Origin: Bacillota bacterium
GTDB taxonomy: Bacteria > Bacillota > Sulfobacillia > Symbiobacteriales > ZC4RG38
DNA: 13,224 nucleotides
Assembly (NCBI GenBank): GCA_003242505.1
Contig: QGUP01000018.1
Coordinates: 1 to 13,224, forward strand
Direction of reading: 5' to 3'
The notes under the pieces were generated by a model, which saw nothing but the letters and a program-made list of their open reading frames with translations, made no database searches and had not been told where the DNA came from. The position numbers were made by a program, and so were the translations under genes. Numbering within the stretch: the stretch's first letter is position 1; the number at the start of each line of letters is the position of its first letter. This document shows, in pieces, positions 1 to 6,619 of the stretch.

Positions 1-110
1 GGGTTCCCTCCCCCCCCCCCCCCGCCCCCCCCGGCGGCGGCCCCCGCGCCCCCCCCCCCCCTCCCCGCCGGGCCCCCCGCCCCGGCCCCTCGGGGGTGGC
101 CCCCGCCTCT
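1..110. repeat. Poly-C low-complexity edge
   Basis: Almost pure C with scattered G and runs of 8 to 15 C. No gene or motif is visible. The abrupt change to ordinary sequence near 110 suggests a poor-quality contig end rather than biology. Confidence 0.6.
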
Positions 111-147
111 CCGGGTTGGCGGGTGCTCTGGCCTGGACCCTCTCCTG

Positions 148-166
148 GGCCCGGAGAGCCCGGGCC
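148..166 (-). terminator. Hairpin directly after the ssb stop
   Basis: Arms GGCCCGG (148-154) and CCGGGCC (160-166) with a 5-nt loop lie immediately after the ssb stop codon (167-169). No T-tract follows, so it is either a non-canonical terminator or an mRNA 3' end stabiliser. Confidence 0.4.
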
Positions 167-589
167 TCAGAAGGGCACGTCGTCATCGCCTGGGTCGAAG
201 TCGTTGCCGAAGGGCAGGTCATCGGCACCACCAGTGGCACCTCCGCCAGCCGCCCCGACCTCGCTGCCGTTCCCCCGGTCCAGGAACTTGACCGTGTTGG
301 CCCTGACCTCGTAGACCGTGCGCCGGGTGCCGTCCTGGGCGTCGTACTGCCGCATCTCCAGCCGGCCCTCCACCAAGACCAGCCGGCCCTTGGTCAGGTA
401 CTGGCTGACCAGTTCGGCCTGCCGCTCCCAGACCACCACGTCGATGAAGTCCGCCTGCCGCTCACCCTGGGCGTTGGTCGTGCCCCGGTCCACCGCCAGC
501 CTGAATGTGGCCACGGCCTTACCGGACGGCGTGTGCCGCAACTCCGGGTCCCGGGTCAGTCGACCAACCAGCACGATCCGGTTGTACAT
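167..589 (-). CDS. ssb: Single-stranded DNA-binding protein (SSB)
   Basis: This 140-residue protein coats single-stranded DNA during replication and recombination. The OB-fold runs from residue 1 to about 105, starting MYNRIVLVGRLTRDPELR, with the usual core features (ATFRLAVDR, IDVVVWERQAE, KGRLVLVEGRLEMR, YEVRANTVKFL). A Gly-rich linker leads to an acidic tail ending DDDVPF, the tip that recruits partner proteins in bacterial SSBs. The start at 589 is chosen because the family begins there and an AAGGGGG site lies upstream; a longer reading from 628 would add 13 unconserved residues. It is the last gene of the minus-strand early region and, with the annealing protein and ATPase upstream, completes a phage recombination set. 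A host ssb is unlikely because none of the usual neighbours (rpsF, rpsR) are present. Confidence 0.93.
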   Translation of the reverse strand: MYNRIVLVGRLTRDPELRHTPSGKAVATFRLAVDRGTTNAQGERQADFIDVVVWERQAELVSQYLTKGRLVLVEGRLEMRQYDAQDGTRRTVYEVRANTVKFLDRGNGSEVGAAGGGATGGADDLPFGNDFDPGDDDVPF

Positions 590-725
590 CCCGCCATACC
601 CCCTTCGGCCACTCCAGGCGAATACCACGCCACCAGGCGGCCTCGATCAGTGCGTCCCGGAGGCCCATGTATCCGCTCTGCCAGAGAATCAGGGCCTCCT
701 GGGCGATACCTCGAACGGCGTCCAT
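519..725 (-). CDS. Small hypothetical protein overlapping ssb
   Basis: I do not recognise this 68-residue product. The start at 725 is supported by an AGGAGG site nine bases upstream, which itself overlaps the stop of the preceding gene (740-742). Residues 1-45 (MDAVRGIAQEALILWQSGY and on, Trp-rich near WWRGIRLEWPKGVW) look like a genuine small phage protein. The last 23 residues, which overlap the start of ssb by 71 nt, are Pro/Gly-rich and look like an out-of-frame tail. The true protein may end earlier if there is a base error here, or the overlap may couple its translation to ssb. Confidence 0.5.
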   Translation of the reverse strand: MDAVRGIAQEALILWQSGYMGLRDALIEAAWWRGIRLEWPKGVWRDVQPDRAGWSTDPGPGVAAHAVR

Positions 726-739
726 CTGCAGGAACCTCC

Positions 740-1231
740 TCACAGTTCTAGCCGTACCTGCTGCGCCTGTGGCTCCCGGGCCCTGGAGGACGTCCGCACC
801 GGGGCGGGGCGAGCCGGCGGCGGACTCGCGCTGGTCACCGCCGGCAACGGACCAAGGGCAGCATCGAGCAGCGCGGGTAGCTGGTCTGCCTGGGCCTCCA
901 GAAAGACCACCGCCTTGGTCAGGTACCCGTACACAGCCTCAACGCACCGGGCCGTTTCCCGTACCCAGGCTGCTCCCCCACTCCGATGGAACCCGGCCGG
1001 GGCCAGCATCTGCTCCAGGTCGCCGTGCTCCAGTCCCCACAGCCGGGCCACCCGGCGTGTGACATCGTGACGGGGGAAGCAGAGGTACAAGGAGTACCAC
1101 CCCTGCCCCAGCCGTGACACGGCGTGATGGCCACCATCGGGTAGCCGAAGGACCCACGTCACCCGGCGCTGCGGATCCACAGGCTCAAACCCCTGTTGGG
1201 CCAGGAGCTCGAGGACAGCAGCATCGTCCAT
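740..1231 (-). CDS. Hypothetical protein, 163 aa
   Basis: Start at 1231 (MDDAAVLELLAQQGFEP) is preceded by GGGGAGGG at good spacing. A longer in-frame reading to 1543 exists, but it runs antisense-like through the SpoVS gene and is Arg/Ser-rich junk. Residues 1-115 look like a compact folded domain (VTWVLRLPDGGHHAVSRL, WYSLYLCFPRHDVTRRVARLWGL, WVRETARCVEAVYGYLTKAVVFLEAQ). Residues 130-163 form a Pro/Ala/Arg-rich tail. No catalytic motif or membrane segment is visible. It lies 85 bp after the SpoVS-like gene and just before the small ORF and ssb, so it probably belongs to the same early transcript. Function unknown. Confidence 0.7.
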   Translation of the reverse strand: MDDAAVLELLAQQGFEPVDPQRRVTWVLRLPDGGHHAVSRLGQGWYSLYLCFPRHDVTRRVARLWGLEHGDLEQMLAPAGFHRSGGAAWVRETARCVEAVYGYLTKAVVFLEAQADQLPALLDAALGPLPAVTSASPPPARPAPVRTSSRAREPQAQQVRLEL

Positions 1232-1316
1232 GGCGCTTCCCTCCCCGGGGCCGGAATCGGTGCCCATCGCTCCGCTCCCGGCCCCGGGGGGCGTGGCCTG
1301 CGCCACGCCAGCCCGG

Positions 1317-1619
1317 TCAAGCCTCCTGGTTGTCCGCCTTCTCGGCACGAGGACGGCGCCGGGGGCGGACCACGAACCTGGTGATGCTCTTGGCCTTGCC
1401 CTCCTCCTCGACGGTGACGACGCCCGGCACCACCACCAGGTCCCGTCGCTCCCGGCAGACGATGGCCAGGGCCTTGACGGCCTGGTAGACCGCCCCGGCC
1501 CCGAGCGCCCGCATCTCAGCGCGGCCTTGCCGCTCCACCTCACCCAGGATGATCCTGGCGACCAGGCCGGGGCGGCTGGACCGGGCGACGCGGAGGATGG
1601 TTAGCGTGGTCTGGCTCAT
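1317..1619 (-). CDS. SpoVS/Alba-like nucleic-acid-binding protein
   Basis: This 100-residue protein matches the SpoVS family along most of its length. The read-out ILRVARSSRPGLVA, then EMRALGAGAVYQAVKALAIV, then RDLVVVPGVVTV and KSITRFVVRP lines up with the SpoVS pattern (ILKVSAKSSPNSVAG, IQAIGAGALNQAVKA, and so on). SpoVS proteins are small Alba-like folds; the Bacillus protein is needed in spore development and is thought to bind nucleic acid. Here the N-terminus has four extra residues and the C-terminus a basic tail (RPRRRPRAEKADNQEA) that may strengthen DNA or RNA contact. Its ATG overlaps the stop of the CodY-type gene by four bases (ATGA), so the two are probably translated together. 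A phage copy could modify host sporulation or act as a chromatin-like protein on phage DNA; that part is inference. Confidence 0.85.
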   Translation of the reverse strand: MSQTTLTILRVARSSRPGLVARIILGEVERQGRAEMRALGAGAVYQAVKALAIVCRERRDLVVVPGVVTVEEEGKAKSITRFVVRPRRRPRAEKADNQEA

Positions 1620-1908
1620 TCCCGCACCGCCTCCTCCAGGGTTTGCCGGTCGAAGATACGGATGAGGGTGCCCTTCGCTCCCCGTGACCAGGCGTCCAGC
1701 ACGCCGGCCGCCTCGGCCTTGGCCAGGGCGTTGACGAACACGGCGCTGGTGATGCCCATAACATTCGCACCGGCGGTCGCTACGACCGTGGCCCAGTCCC
1801 GGCCCCCATCTGCTCCAGGATGTAGCGCAGTGCCTTACGCTCGGAGTAGGAAAGCACCTTCCGCAACCGCACCGCGGTCGGCGCCGGAGCTAGAAGCGTC
1901 TGTGCCAT
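1616..1908 (-). pseudogene. CodY-type winged-helix protein, one-base frameshift
   Basis: Read across two frames, this is a free-standing copy of the CodY C-terminal DNA-binding domain without the GAF ligand-sensing part. Frame one (start 1908, AGGAGG ten bases upstream) gives residues 1-38 with LSYSERKALRYILEQM, then hits a stop at 1780-1782. The next frame continues DWATVVATAGANVMGITSAV, then FVNALAKAEAAGVLDAWSRG and AKGTLIRIF, matching CodY (GITRSVIVNALRKLESAGV, SLGMKGTYIKV). One missing C in the run at 1798-1800 or 1803-1807 would restore a single 97-residue protein ending at the ATGA overlap with the SpoVS gene. A sequencing error, a recent mutation or a minus-one ribosomal shift would each explain it. 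The preserved downstream frame and its coupled stop argue against old decay. Confidence 0.75.
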
Positions 1909-1914
1909 CGCATC

Positions 1915-2178
1915 TCAGCCTCCTGTCTGCGTCAACTGTGACGCCCGGCCATCAGCAGCCGGGCGTGCGCCGTATCTCCGCTCAAGCCTATCGAGGGTGG
2001 CGGCCAGGGCCTGCTCCGTCCGCCGGCGGCTCCTGGGCGGCGTATCCGTGCCCTGCGCCACCAGTCGGCCCCCATCCCACACCTGCCACCTGACCAGGGG
2101 CCCGTCCCGGATAGCGACCACCACCAGGTTGCCGCCCAGGTGGGCGCCCTGGGCCACGAGCACACCACCATCCCTCAT
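1915..2178 (-). CDS. Small hypothetical protein, 87 aa
   Basis: Start at 2178 forms an ATGA overlap with the stop of the preceding small ORF; the stop lies six bases before the CodY-type start. Residues 1-45 alternate hydrophobic and polar (VLVAQGAHLGGNLVVVAIRD, then RWQVWDGGRLVAQGTDTPPR), suggesting a small beta-sheet domain. Residues 48-70 are likely helical and Arg-rich (RRRTEQALAATLDRLERRYG). I do not recognise the family. A longer reading from 2286 is possible but adds a Gly/Pro-rich stretch overlapping the neighbouring frame. Tight coupling to both neighbours is the main support for it being real. Confidence 0.6.
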   Translation of the reverse strand: MRDGGVLVAQGAHLGGNLVVVAIRDGPLVRWQVWDGGRLVAQGTDTPPRSRRRTEQALAATLDRLERRYGARPAADGRASQLTQTGG

Positions 2179-2348
2179 GCGGCACCACCCGCCCTCCGGG
2201 GCCCCGCCCGGGCCTCGGGCAGGTCCTCCGGCCGCACCTGCCACACCGCCGACCGGAGCCAGTGGTCCCCGGCCAACCGGCGCCACAGGTACGTGCCGGG
2301 CGATACCCGCCGGCGGGGGAGGGCGGGGGCCGCCACCGCCTTACGCAT
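2175..2348 (-). CDS. Small basic hypothetical protein, 57 aa
   Basis: The ATG at 2348 overlaps the last codons of the Rad50-like ATPase, and the stop overlaps the next gene as ATGA, so three genes are chained by overlaps. The product starts MRKAVAAPALPRRRVSPGTYL and contains a Trp-rich middle (LWRRLAGDHWLRSAVWQVRPEDLPEAR). It is basic, with no recognisable domain. The start at 2399 seen upstream in the same frame is discarded because it would overlap the ATPase by 59 bases and has no ribosome site. Function unknown. Confidence 0.55.
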   Translation of the reverse strand: MRKAVAAPALPRRRVSPGTYLWRRLAGDHWLRSAVWQVRPEDLPEARAGPRRAGGAA

Positions 2349-4152
2349 CAGCCCCCACCCCCGCCTGGGTCTCCACCAGCACGTCCACCTTGACCCCATC
2401 CTGCGGCGCCGTGTCGTCGGCGCAGAGCACCAGGATGGTGCCGTAGCGTCCGGACCGGGCCCAGTTCTGGAGCACCTGCAGCAGGTACTCTCGGTTGCCG
2501 CCGGAGATGTGCTCGGCGTCGTCGATGGCCAGCAGGCCCAGGCCGTGGTAGTCGTTGAGGGCGTCCAGGATGGCCAGGGAGACCAGCGTCCGCTCGGCGT
2601 GGCTCAGGGTCTTGAGGAGGGCCGCCCCGTGCCGGGGATGCGAGATCCGGATGGGCACCTGCTCCGGGTCGGCGGAGAGCTTCACCCGCCAGTCGTCCGC
2701 CCCCATGACCTCCATCAGCGCCCGGTTGATTCGCTCCTGCAGTTCGCCCAGCCGGCGCTCCAGCAGGAGGGCCTTGATACCGGCTCCCTCATCGAAGGCC
2801 TTGGTCAGTACGTCGTACATGGCCGCCTCCGCCTCAGCCTCCCGCAGTTGGGCCTCGGCTTCAGCGATGCCCTCCGCCCGGCCGGCCGCCGCTGCCAGCC
2901 GCTGCAGCAGGTCGGTGTCGGCCCGGATGAGCTCCTGCAGGTTCTGGAGCCGCCGCCGCTCGGCGGTCACATCCGGCACCACGATGGCATCCCGGGCGGC
3001 CTCAGCCTGCCGGAGGGCCTCCACGGCGTTGCCGACCGTGACCTCGGCCAGTTCCTGCAGCAACTGCTGCCGCTGCTCCTCCAGGGCGGCCAGGTGCTGC
3101 TGGACCACCTCCGGGCTCAGGGGGCAGGAGACACCGGCGTAGACCGGGCAGACCCCAGCCTGCTCCCGGATCGTGCGAATCTGCTGGGCCAGGGTCTGCA
3201 GCCGGGCCCGGATGGCCTCGGCGTTGCCAGGTCGCCCGTCGCCCTGCACCGAGAAGCCCTTCTCCGCCGTCTGCCGGCGAACCCGCTCCAACTCCTGCCG
3301 AGCCCGTTCGACTGCGGCCTCGGCCTGGGCCCGGAGGCGCTCCGCCTGTTCAGCCTCCCAGATGGTCAGCTTCAGTCGGTTGACCTCGGCCCAGTACTGC
3401 TCCAGCCGATCCCGGATGGCCGGAATCTGCTCTGGCCGGGCGTCCACCTCTGTGGCCACCGCCGACTGCTGTAGGGCATCGATCTGCTGCCGGAGGGCCC
3501 GGACCCGGCCGTTGGCCTCCCGCCGGGCATCGTAGGCGGCCTTGTAGAGGCGCTTGATGTCGCCGGGTCCCGGCCGGTCCGGCACCGCCTGCTTGACCCA
3601 CTCCAGGGCCCGGTCGGCGGTCTCTGCGGTGGTCTCGGCGTAGCCGCCCAGCCATTCCTCGACGATGCCGAGGAACTCGTCCCGGCTCATCCTCTCCGTG
3701 ACCACCGTCGTCAGGAGGTCCCGGATCCGGTCGGCGTCGAGGGCGGTCAGCCACCCGGGGTTGAGGGCCAGGGTCACCAAGTCCTTGTGGGGCAGCCCCA
3801 GGGCCCGGTACAGTTCCGGCTCCGCTTCCCGGACCCCTCCGGCGATGCCCGGCCCCCTCAGCTTGTTCGGCACCTCCCTGGACAGGAGCCCGTAGCCGCT
3901 CACCGTGGCGGTCACGACTGCCTTCTTCGCCCCGGCCAGCGTGCCGTAGCCCCTGATCAGCGCCTCATCGGCGCCCTTGCCGGCCGCGTCGGTGAGCTCC
4001 ACCACCCGGCCGGTCAGCAGCCACTCCAGCGCGTGCCGGACGCTGGTCTTGCCGGAGCCGTTGGCGCCCCGGATGATGTTCAGGGCCCCGAGGGCCGCCC
4101 GGAATTCCCGGTGGCCCCGGAAGTCCTTCAACTCCAGCGTGGCGATCCGCAT
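2341..4152 (-). CDS. Rad50/SbcC/RecF-type ABC ATPase
   Basis: A 603-residue ATPase of the SMC/Rad50 superfamily, expected to hold or process DNA ends during phage recombination. The N-terminus reads MRIATLELKDFRGHREF, typical of RecF/Rad50 proteins. Walker A is GANGSGKTS at residues 29-37. Two long coiled-coil stretches (about 200-330 and 350-450) flank C335 and C343 in the sequence CPVYAGVSCP, a possible divergent zinc hook; the classic Rad50 hook is CxxC, so this one has a wider gap. Near the C-terminus an ABC signature-like motif (LSHAERTLVSLAI, residues 516-528) precedes Walker B (LLAIDDAEH, about 540-548). The start is backed by GGAGGAG nine bases upstream. It follows the annealing protein by 63 bp. 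No SbcD/Mre11-like nuclease gene is present here, so it may use a host nuclease or one outside the window. Confidence 0.85.
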   Translation of the reverse strand: MRIATLELKDFRGHREFRAALGALNIIRGANGSGKTSVRHALEWLLTGRVVELTDAAGKGADEALIRGYGTLAGAKKAVVTATVSGYGLLSREVPNKLRGPGIAGGVREAEPELYRALGLPHKDLVTLALNPGWLTALDADRIRDLLTTVVTERMSRDEFLGIVEEWLGGYAETTAETADRALEWVKQAVPDRPGPGDIKRLYKAAYDARREANGRVRALRQQIDALQQSAVATEVDARPEQIPAIRDRLEQYWAEVNRLKLTIWEAEQAERLRAQAEAAVERARQELERVRRQTAEKGFSVQGDGRPGNAEAIRARLQTLAQQIRTIREQAGVCPVYAGVSCPLSPEVVQQHLAALEEQRQQLLQELAEVTVGNAVEALRQAEAARDAIVVPDVTAERRRLQNLQELIRADTDLLQRLAAAAGRAEGIAEAEAQLREAEAEAAMYDVLTKAFDEGAGIKALLLERRLGELQERINRALMEVMGADDWRVKLSADPEQVPIRISHPRHGAALLKTLSHAERTLVSLAILDALNDYHGLGLLAIDDAEHISGGNREYLLQVLQNWARSGRYGTILVLCADDTAPQDGVKVDVLVETQAGVGADA

Positions 4153-4215
4153 CGTCTGCGCTCCTCCCTGGGGAATTGGCTGGGGCGGCCCGTCGTGGAC
4201 CGCCCCGTCACGTGC

Positions 4216-5226
4216 CTATGCGGTTGCCTGCTCAAGCCGACGGCCGGCCCGGATGTCCGCCCAAATGGCCGCCAGCTTCTCCGGCGTCGGCTCATCCCAC
4301 GGGAACAGGTCGTGGGCCTGGGCGATGTCCAGCACCTCGTCCTGGGTGTAGCCCAGGGCCCGGGCGTAGGTCAGAATCTCATCGAACGAACCGGGCTCGA
4401 CGCGCTGCGCCGCCTCCCGGCACGCCTTGGCCCATCCCGCGTCCGTCCGGGGTTTGGCCAGGACCTCATCCTGGTGCTGCTGCGGCAGTCCGGTAACCCG
4501 CCAGGCCGCCCGGAGCAGTGACGCCTCGTCCTCGGTGGGCAGCCGGCGGTGGGCGTTGCCGTTGGTCGCCGGGGCCTGTGCCTGCTCCTGCGGCCGCTCC
4601 TGCTTGGGTTGCGGCTGCTTTGCAGCCCCGCCGGGGTGAACCACCTCCGGCTGCGGAGGTGCCGCCTGCTGCTGGGCATCCTGCTGCGGCGGCTGGTCCG
4701 GCTCGATTTCGCCCTGGTCGTTCACCTTCACGAGACGGGCGCCGGGAACGCTGTCTACCTCGGTCTCGTCCAGCCACCCCAGGCCGACCAGGGACAATGT
4801 TAGCCGGCGCTTCGCTTTAGATTCGGCCTTCATCATAGCGTTGGCGAGGGCCTCGCCGGACAGCCCCTTGATGGACACGGCCCCGATGGCGGAGTCCGTC
4901 CGACCGTCCTTGGTCTGCCCGTAAGCGGTCACCACGTACAGGTCGTCGATGCGCTCCCGCTCCAGCCGGGTCACCGAGATGCCGTGGATACGCCGGAGTT
5001 GGTCGGTGGCATCCCGCTTTGCGTACAGCGTCAACTTGCCATTCAACGTGATGTAGTCGAACGGCTTGGTGAACGGGTTGAGCCCCAGGCTCTGGCACAC
5101 CATCTGGTAGTACTTGACCCGCTGGGCCGGGGTGAGCTTGGAGAGATCACCCTGCACGATGACCTGCTCCAGCACGGCCGCAGCGTCCTGGTCAGGGACC
5201 TGTGGCAGCTTGTCGGCGGTGCTCAT
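4216..5226 (-). CDS. RecT/Bet-like single-strand annealing protein (probable)
   Basis: A 336-residue protein whose first 190 residues resemble phage recombinases of the RecT/Bet type: LTPAQRVKYYQMVCQSLGLN followed by PFTKPFDYITLNGKLTLYA, then KRDATDQLRRIHGISVT and ALANAMMKAESKAKRRLTLS. Such proteins anneal complementary single strands. A Gln/Pro-rich linker follows (about 195-240), then a C-terminal helical region of about 90 residues that may bind SSB or the ATPase. The start at 5226 has GGGAGG nine bases upstream; the longer reading from 5289 adds 21 unsupported residues. Its position between small early genes and a Rad50-like ATPase, with ssb further on, is the standard context. The exact annealing-protein family is uncertain without a profile search. 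Confidence 0.7.
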   Translation of the reverse strand: MSTADKLPQVPDQDAAAVLEQVIVQGDLSKLTPAQRVKYYQMVCQSLGLNPFTKPFDYITLNGKLTLYAKRDATDQLRRIHGISVTRLERERIDDLYVVTAYGQTKDGRTDSAIGAVSIKGLSGEALANAMMKAESKAKRRLTLSLVGLGWLDETEVDSVPGARLVKVNDQGEIEPDQPPQQDAQQQAAPPQPEVVHPGGAAKQPQPKQERPQEQAQAPATNGNAHRRLPTEDEASLLRAAWRVTGLPQQHQDEVLAKPRTDAGWAKACREAAQRVEPGSFDEILTYARALGYTQDEVLDIAQAHDLFPWDEPTPEKLAAIWADIRAGRRLEQATA

Positions 5227-5308
5227 GGCTGCGTGCCTCCCTTGCCAGAGGCGCCAGCCGCCTGCTACGATGGTGGCGACGGGCGCCAAACTGCCGCTGC
5301 GTCGTCCG

Positions 5309-5668
5309 TCACCTGGCCTCCGCCGTTCCGACGGCGGAGGTCCTTTCGTTTAGCCGGTCGAGACGTTCGGCGACCCGCCAGCCGCAGTAGCCAAACCAGC
5401 GGACCCCCAGGGCGTCAAACTCCCAGAGGTAGGGAGTGTCCAAGATGCCGGCCGAAATCACCTTGACCGGCCCGCCCCCCACCACCTCATGGAGCGCCAC
5501 CGGGTCGCCATAGTAGTGCACGCGGGCAGTGAACTGGGATCCGGTGCCATCCAGCCTGTCGGCCTCAATGCTGACGATGTACTCGCGGAGTTCCTCCATC
5601 TGCCGGAGCAGGCTGCGGATCGTTGCGGCCAGCGTTGCCAGCCGGGCGGCCTGTTGAGTCGGCGTCAT
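5309..5668 (-). CDS. Hypothetical protein, 119 aa
   Basis: Start at 5668 lies 14 bases after the stop of the zinc-ribbon gene, with a GGGGGTGA site upstream. Residues 1-40 form a helical, coiled-coil-like segment (ARLATLAATIRSLLRQMEEL); residues 45-105 look like a small beta-rich domain (FTARVHYYGDPVALHEVVGG, PYLWEFDALGVRWFGYCGWR). No family is recognised. A strong GC hairpin (5317-5340) spans its last codons. Its position directly before the annealing protein suggests a role around recombination or replication, but this is inference only. Confidence 0.7.
   Translation of the reverse strand: MTPTQQAARLATLAATIRSLLRQMEELREYIVSIEADRLDGTGSQFTARVHYYGDPVALHEVVGGGPVKVISAGILDTPYLWEFDALGVRWFGYCGWRVAERLDRLNERTSAVGTAEAR
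5317..5340 (-). terminator. Perfect 10-bp GC hairpin at gene end
   Basis: CCTCCGCCGT and ACGGCGGAGG pair perfectly around a 4-nt loop. On the minus strand it covers the last codons of the 119-aa gene, ending five bases before the stop (5309-5311). It has no T-tract; it may attenuate transcription or protect the 3' end of the upstream message. Confidence 0.45.
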
Positions 5669-5681
5669 CCCTGGTCACCCC

Positions 5682-6053
5682 CTACCCCGCCCGCCGGACC
5701 GCCACCTGCCGGGCGGCCTCCAACTCGTGCGCCTCGCAGTACGGGCAGTACCGCTCCTCGCGCACCTCCGGCACCGTCCCAAACCCGAACGGGGCCGGGT
5801 GCCGCTCCACGTACTCCACCGCCTCCAGTTCCGCCCCGCAGCCGGGGCACAGTCCGGCCTCCGGCGCGTGCCGGCGGATGTACTCCCGGATCGCCCTGGC
5901 CGCCTCCTGGCACCGCCAGGGCTTCTCCAGCAGTTCGGCGAGGCCGCCGAGGTAGCGCAGGACCTCCGCCCGCTCCTCACCCGCCGCCTCCAGCCCGACC
6001 TCGATCACCTCGATGAGGTCGCTGGGGACCACCTGGGTGAACTCGGTTGCCAT
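5682..6053 (-). CDS. Small zinc-ribbon protein
   Basis: A 123-residue protein with two CxxC knuckles, LCPGCGAELE (about residue 73) and YCPYCEAHE (about 105), that together should bind one zinc. Residues 1-65 are helical and acidic (SDLIEVIEVGLEAAGEERAE and on). The start at 6053 (MATEFTQVV) is preceded by GGGAGGAGA; the longer frame up to 6197 is Arg/Gly-rich and has no such site. It opens the run of genes leading to the annealing protein, after the structured gene-poor stretch. Small zinc ribbons in phage early regions often bind DNA or RNA polymerase, but the target here is unknown. Confidence 0.75.
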   Translation of the reverse strand: MATEFTQVVPSDLIEVIEVGLEAAGEERAEVLRYLGGLAELLEKPWRCQEAARAIREYIRRHAPEAGLCPGCGAELEAVEYVERHPAPFGFGTVPEVREERYCPYCEAHELEAARQVAVRRAG

Positions 6054-6447
6054 GCTCTCTCCTCCCTGCGCTGTTCGTCTTGCCCCTCCCCGCCTCCGGC
6101 CCGGCCGGGGCGGCGCCGCAAGTGCATCCTGGCCGGGGATGCCGGCGCCGCCCTTGCCGCAGTGCCGGAGCAGGGAGGAACGAGGCTGCCTGCCCACCCT
6201 CCGGCCGTTCCGCCCTCGGGTGGGGTATGTGGGCCCCTTACCGGGGCCCGTGCAAAACTCCGGCTGCCCCGCCCTGCCGGGTCCTGGACCCGTCCGCCGG
6301 CCCAGACAGCGGGAATAGTCCAGGCGCCCGGAGTGCGGTCAATCAGGGCGGAGCCTGCGGGCCGGAACCGCCCGCGGCCTCTTGCTGGCGGCCGGTCTCC
6401 CGGCGGGCCGCGGTCGCCAGTGTGTCTCCGTGACCCCCTTCCGGGGG
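6054..6447. other. Gene-poor structured spacer with hairpin C
   Basis: No convincing gene on either strand. A weak minus-strand reading from a TTG at 6341 to a TAA inside hairpin C lacks a ribosome site. The stretch holds a 60-bp structured repeat (6190-6249) and, at 6386-6420, a nested stem with arms CTGGCG/CGCCAG around GCCGG-GAGA-CCGGC (minus strand). Confidence 0.5.
6190..6249 (-). repeat. Structured repeat, copy C
   Basis: Minus-strand order: hairpin with arms GGGCCCC (6231-6237 and 6243-6249), a CACATAC linker, then a stem of CCCACCC and GGGTGGG (6218-6224 with 6193-6199) enclosing GGCGGAACGGCC. It matches copy B (6620-6677) in order and sequence, with compensatory changes in the outer stem. 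Confidence 0.5.
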
Positions 6448-6450
6448 TCA
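6431..6450 (-). terminator. Hairpin D containing the stop codon of the 51-aa gene
   Basis: TGACCCCC and GGGGGTCA form a perfect 8-bp stem with a GGAA loop (minus strand). The TGA at the foot of the stem is the stop codon of the small secreted-protein gene. An ACACAC run follows on the minus strand, as after hairpins A to C. Confidence 0.5.
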
Positions 6451-6603
6451 GCCCGGGGCGAAGCCTGGATGCCATCCACGGCACCGGGAACAGGGGGTAG
6501 TCCCGGGAGGGGCGGGCCCTGTCCCGGCCTCCCCGACCTGGGCCATCGGGGAGCTTTCGGCTCTCGCCACGGGCAGCCAGATCAGTAGCAATAGCAGCAG
6601 CAC
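6448..6603 (-). CDS. Small secreted or membrane-anchored CxxC protein, 51 aa
   Basis: A GTG start at 6603 lies seven bases after AGGAGG. The product begins with a strongly hydrophobic stretch (start codon then LLLLLLIWLPVARAESS), which looks like a signal peptide with an ARA cleavage site near residue 15, or a short membrane anchor. The rest is Gly/Pro-rich and ends PCSRCRGWHPGFAPG, with a CxxC pair plus a His that could bind metal or form a disulfide. The stop codon forms the foot of hairpin D. It sits alone between structured repeats, so it may have its own regulation. No family recognised; a small export-targeted phage product such as a signal or envelope-acting peptide is possible but unproven. 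Confidence 0.6.
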   Translation of the reverse strand: MLLLLLLIWLPVARAESSPMAQVGEAGTGPAPPGTTPCSRCRGWHPGFAPG

Positions 6604-6619
6604 CGTGGCACCTCCTCAT

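Noticed and set aside
2140..3474. Long plus-strand ORF (444 codons)
   Set aside because: Antisense to the Rad50-like ATPase; Leu/Gly/Gln-rich shadow caused by GC-biased third positions.
6247..6341. Possible TTG-start peptide ending in hairpin C
   Set aside because: Rare start codon, no ribosome site, composition not protein-like.
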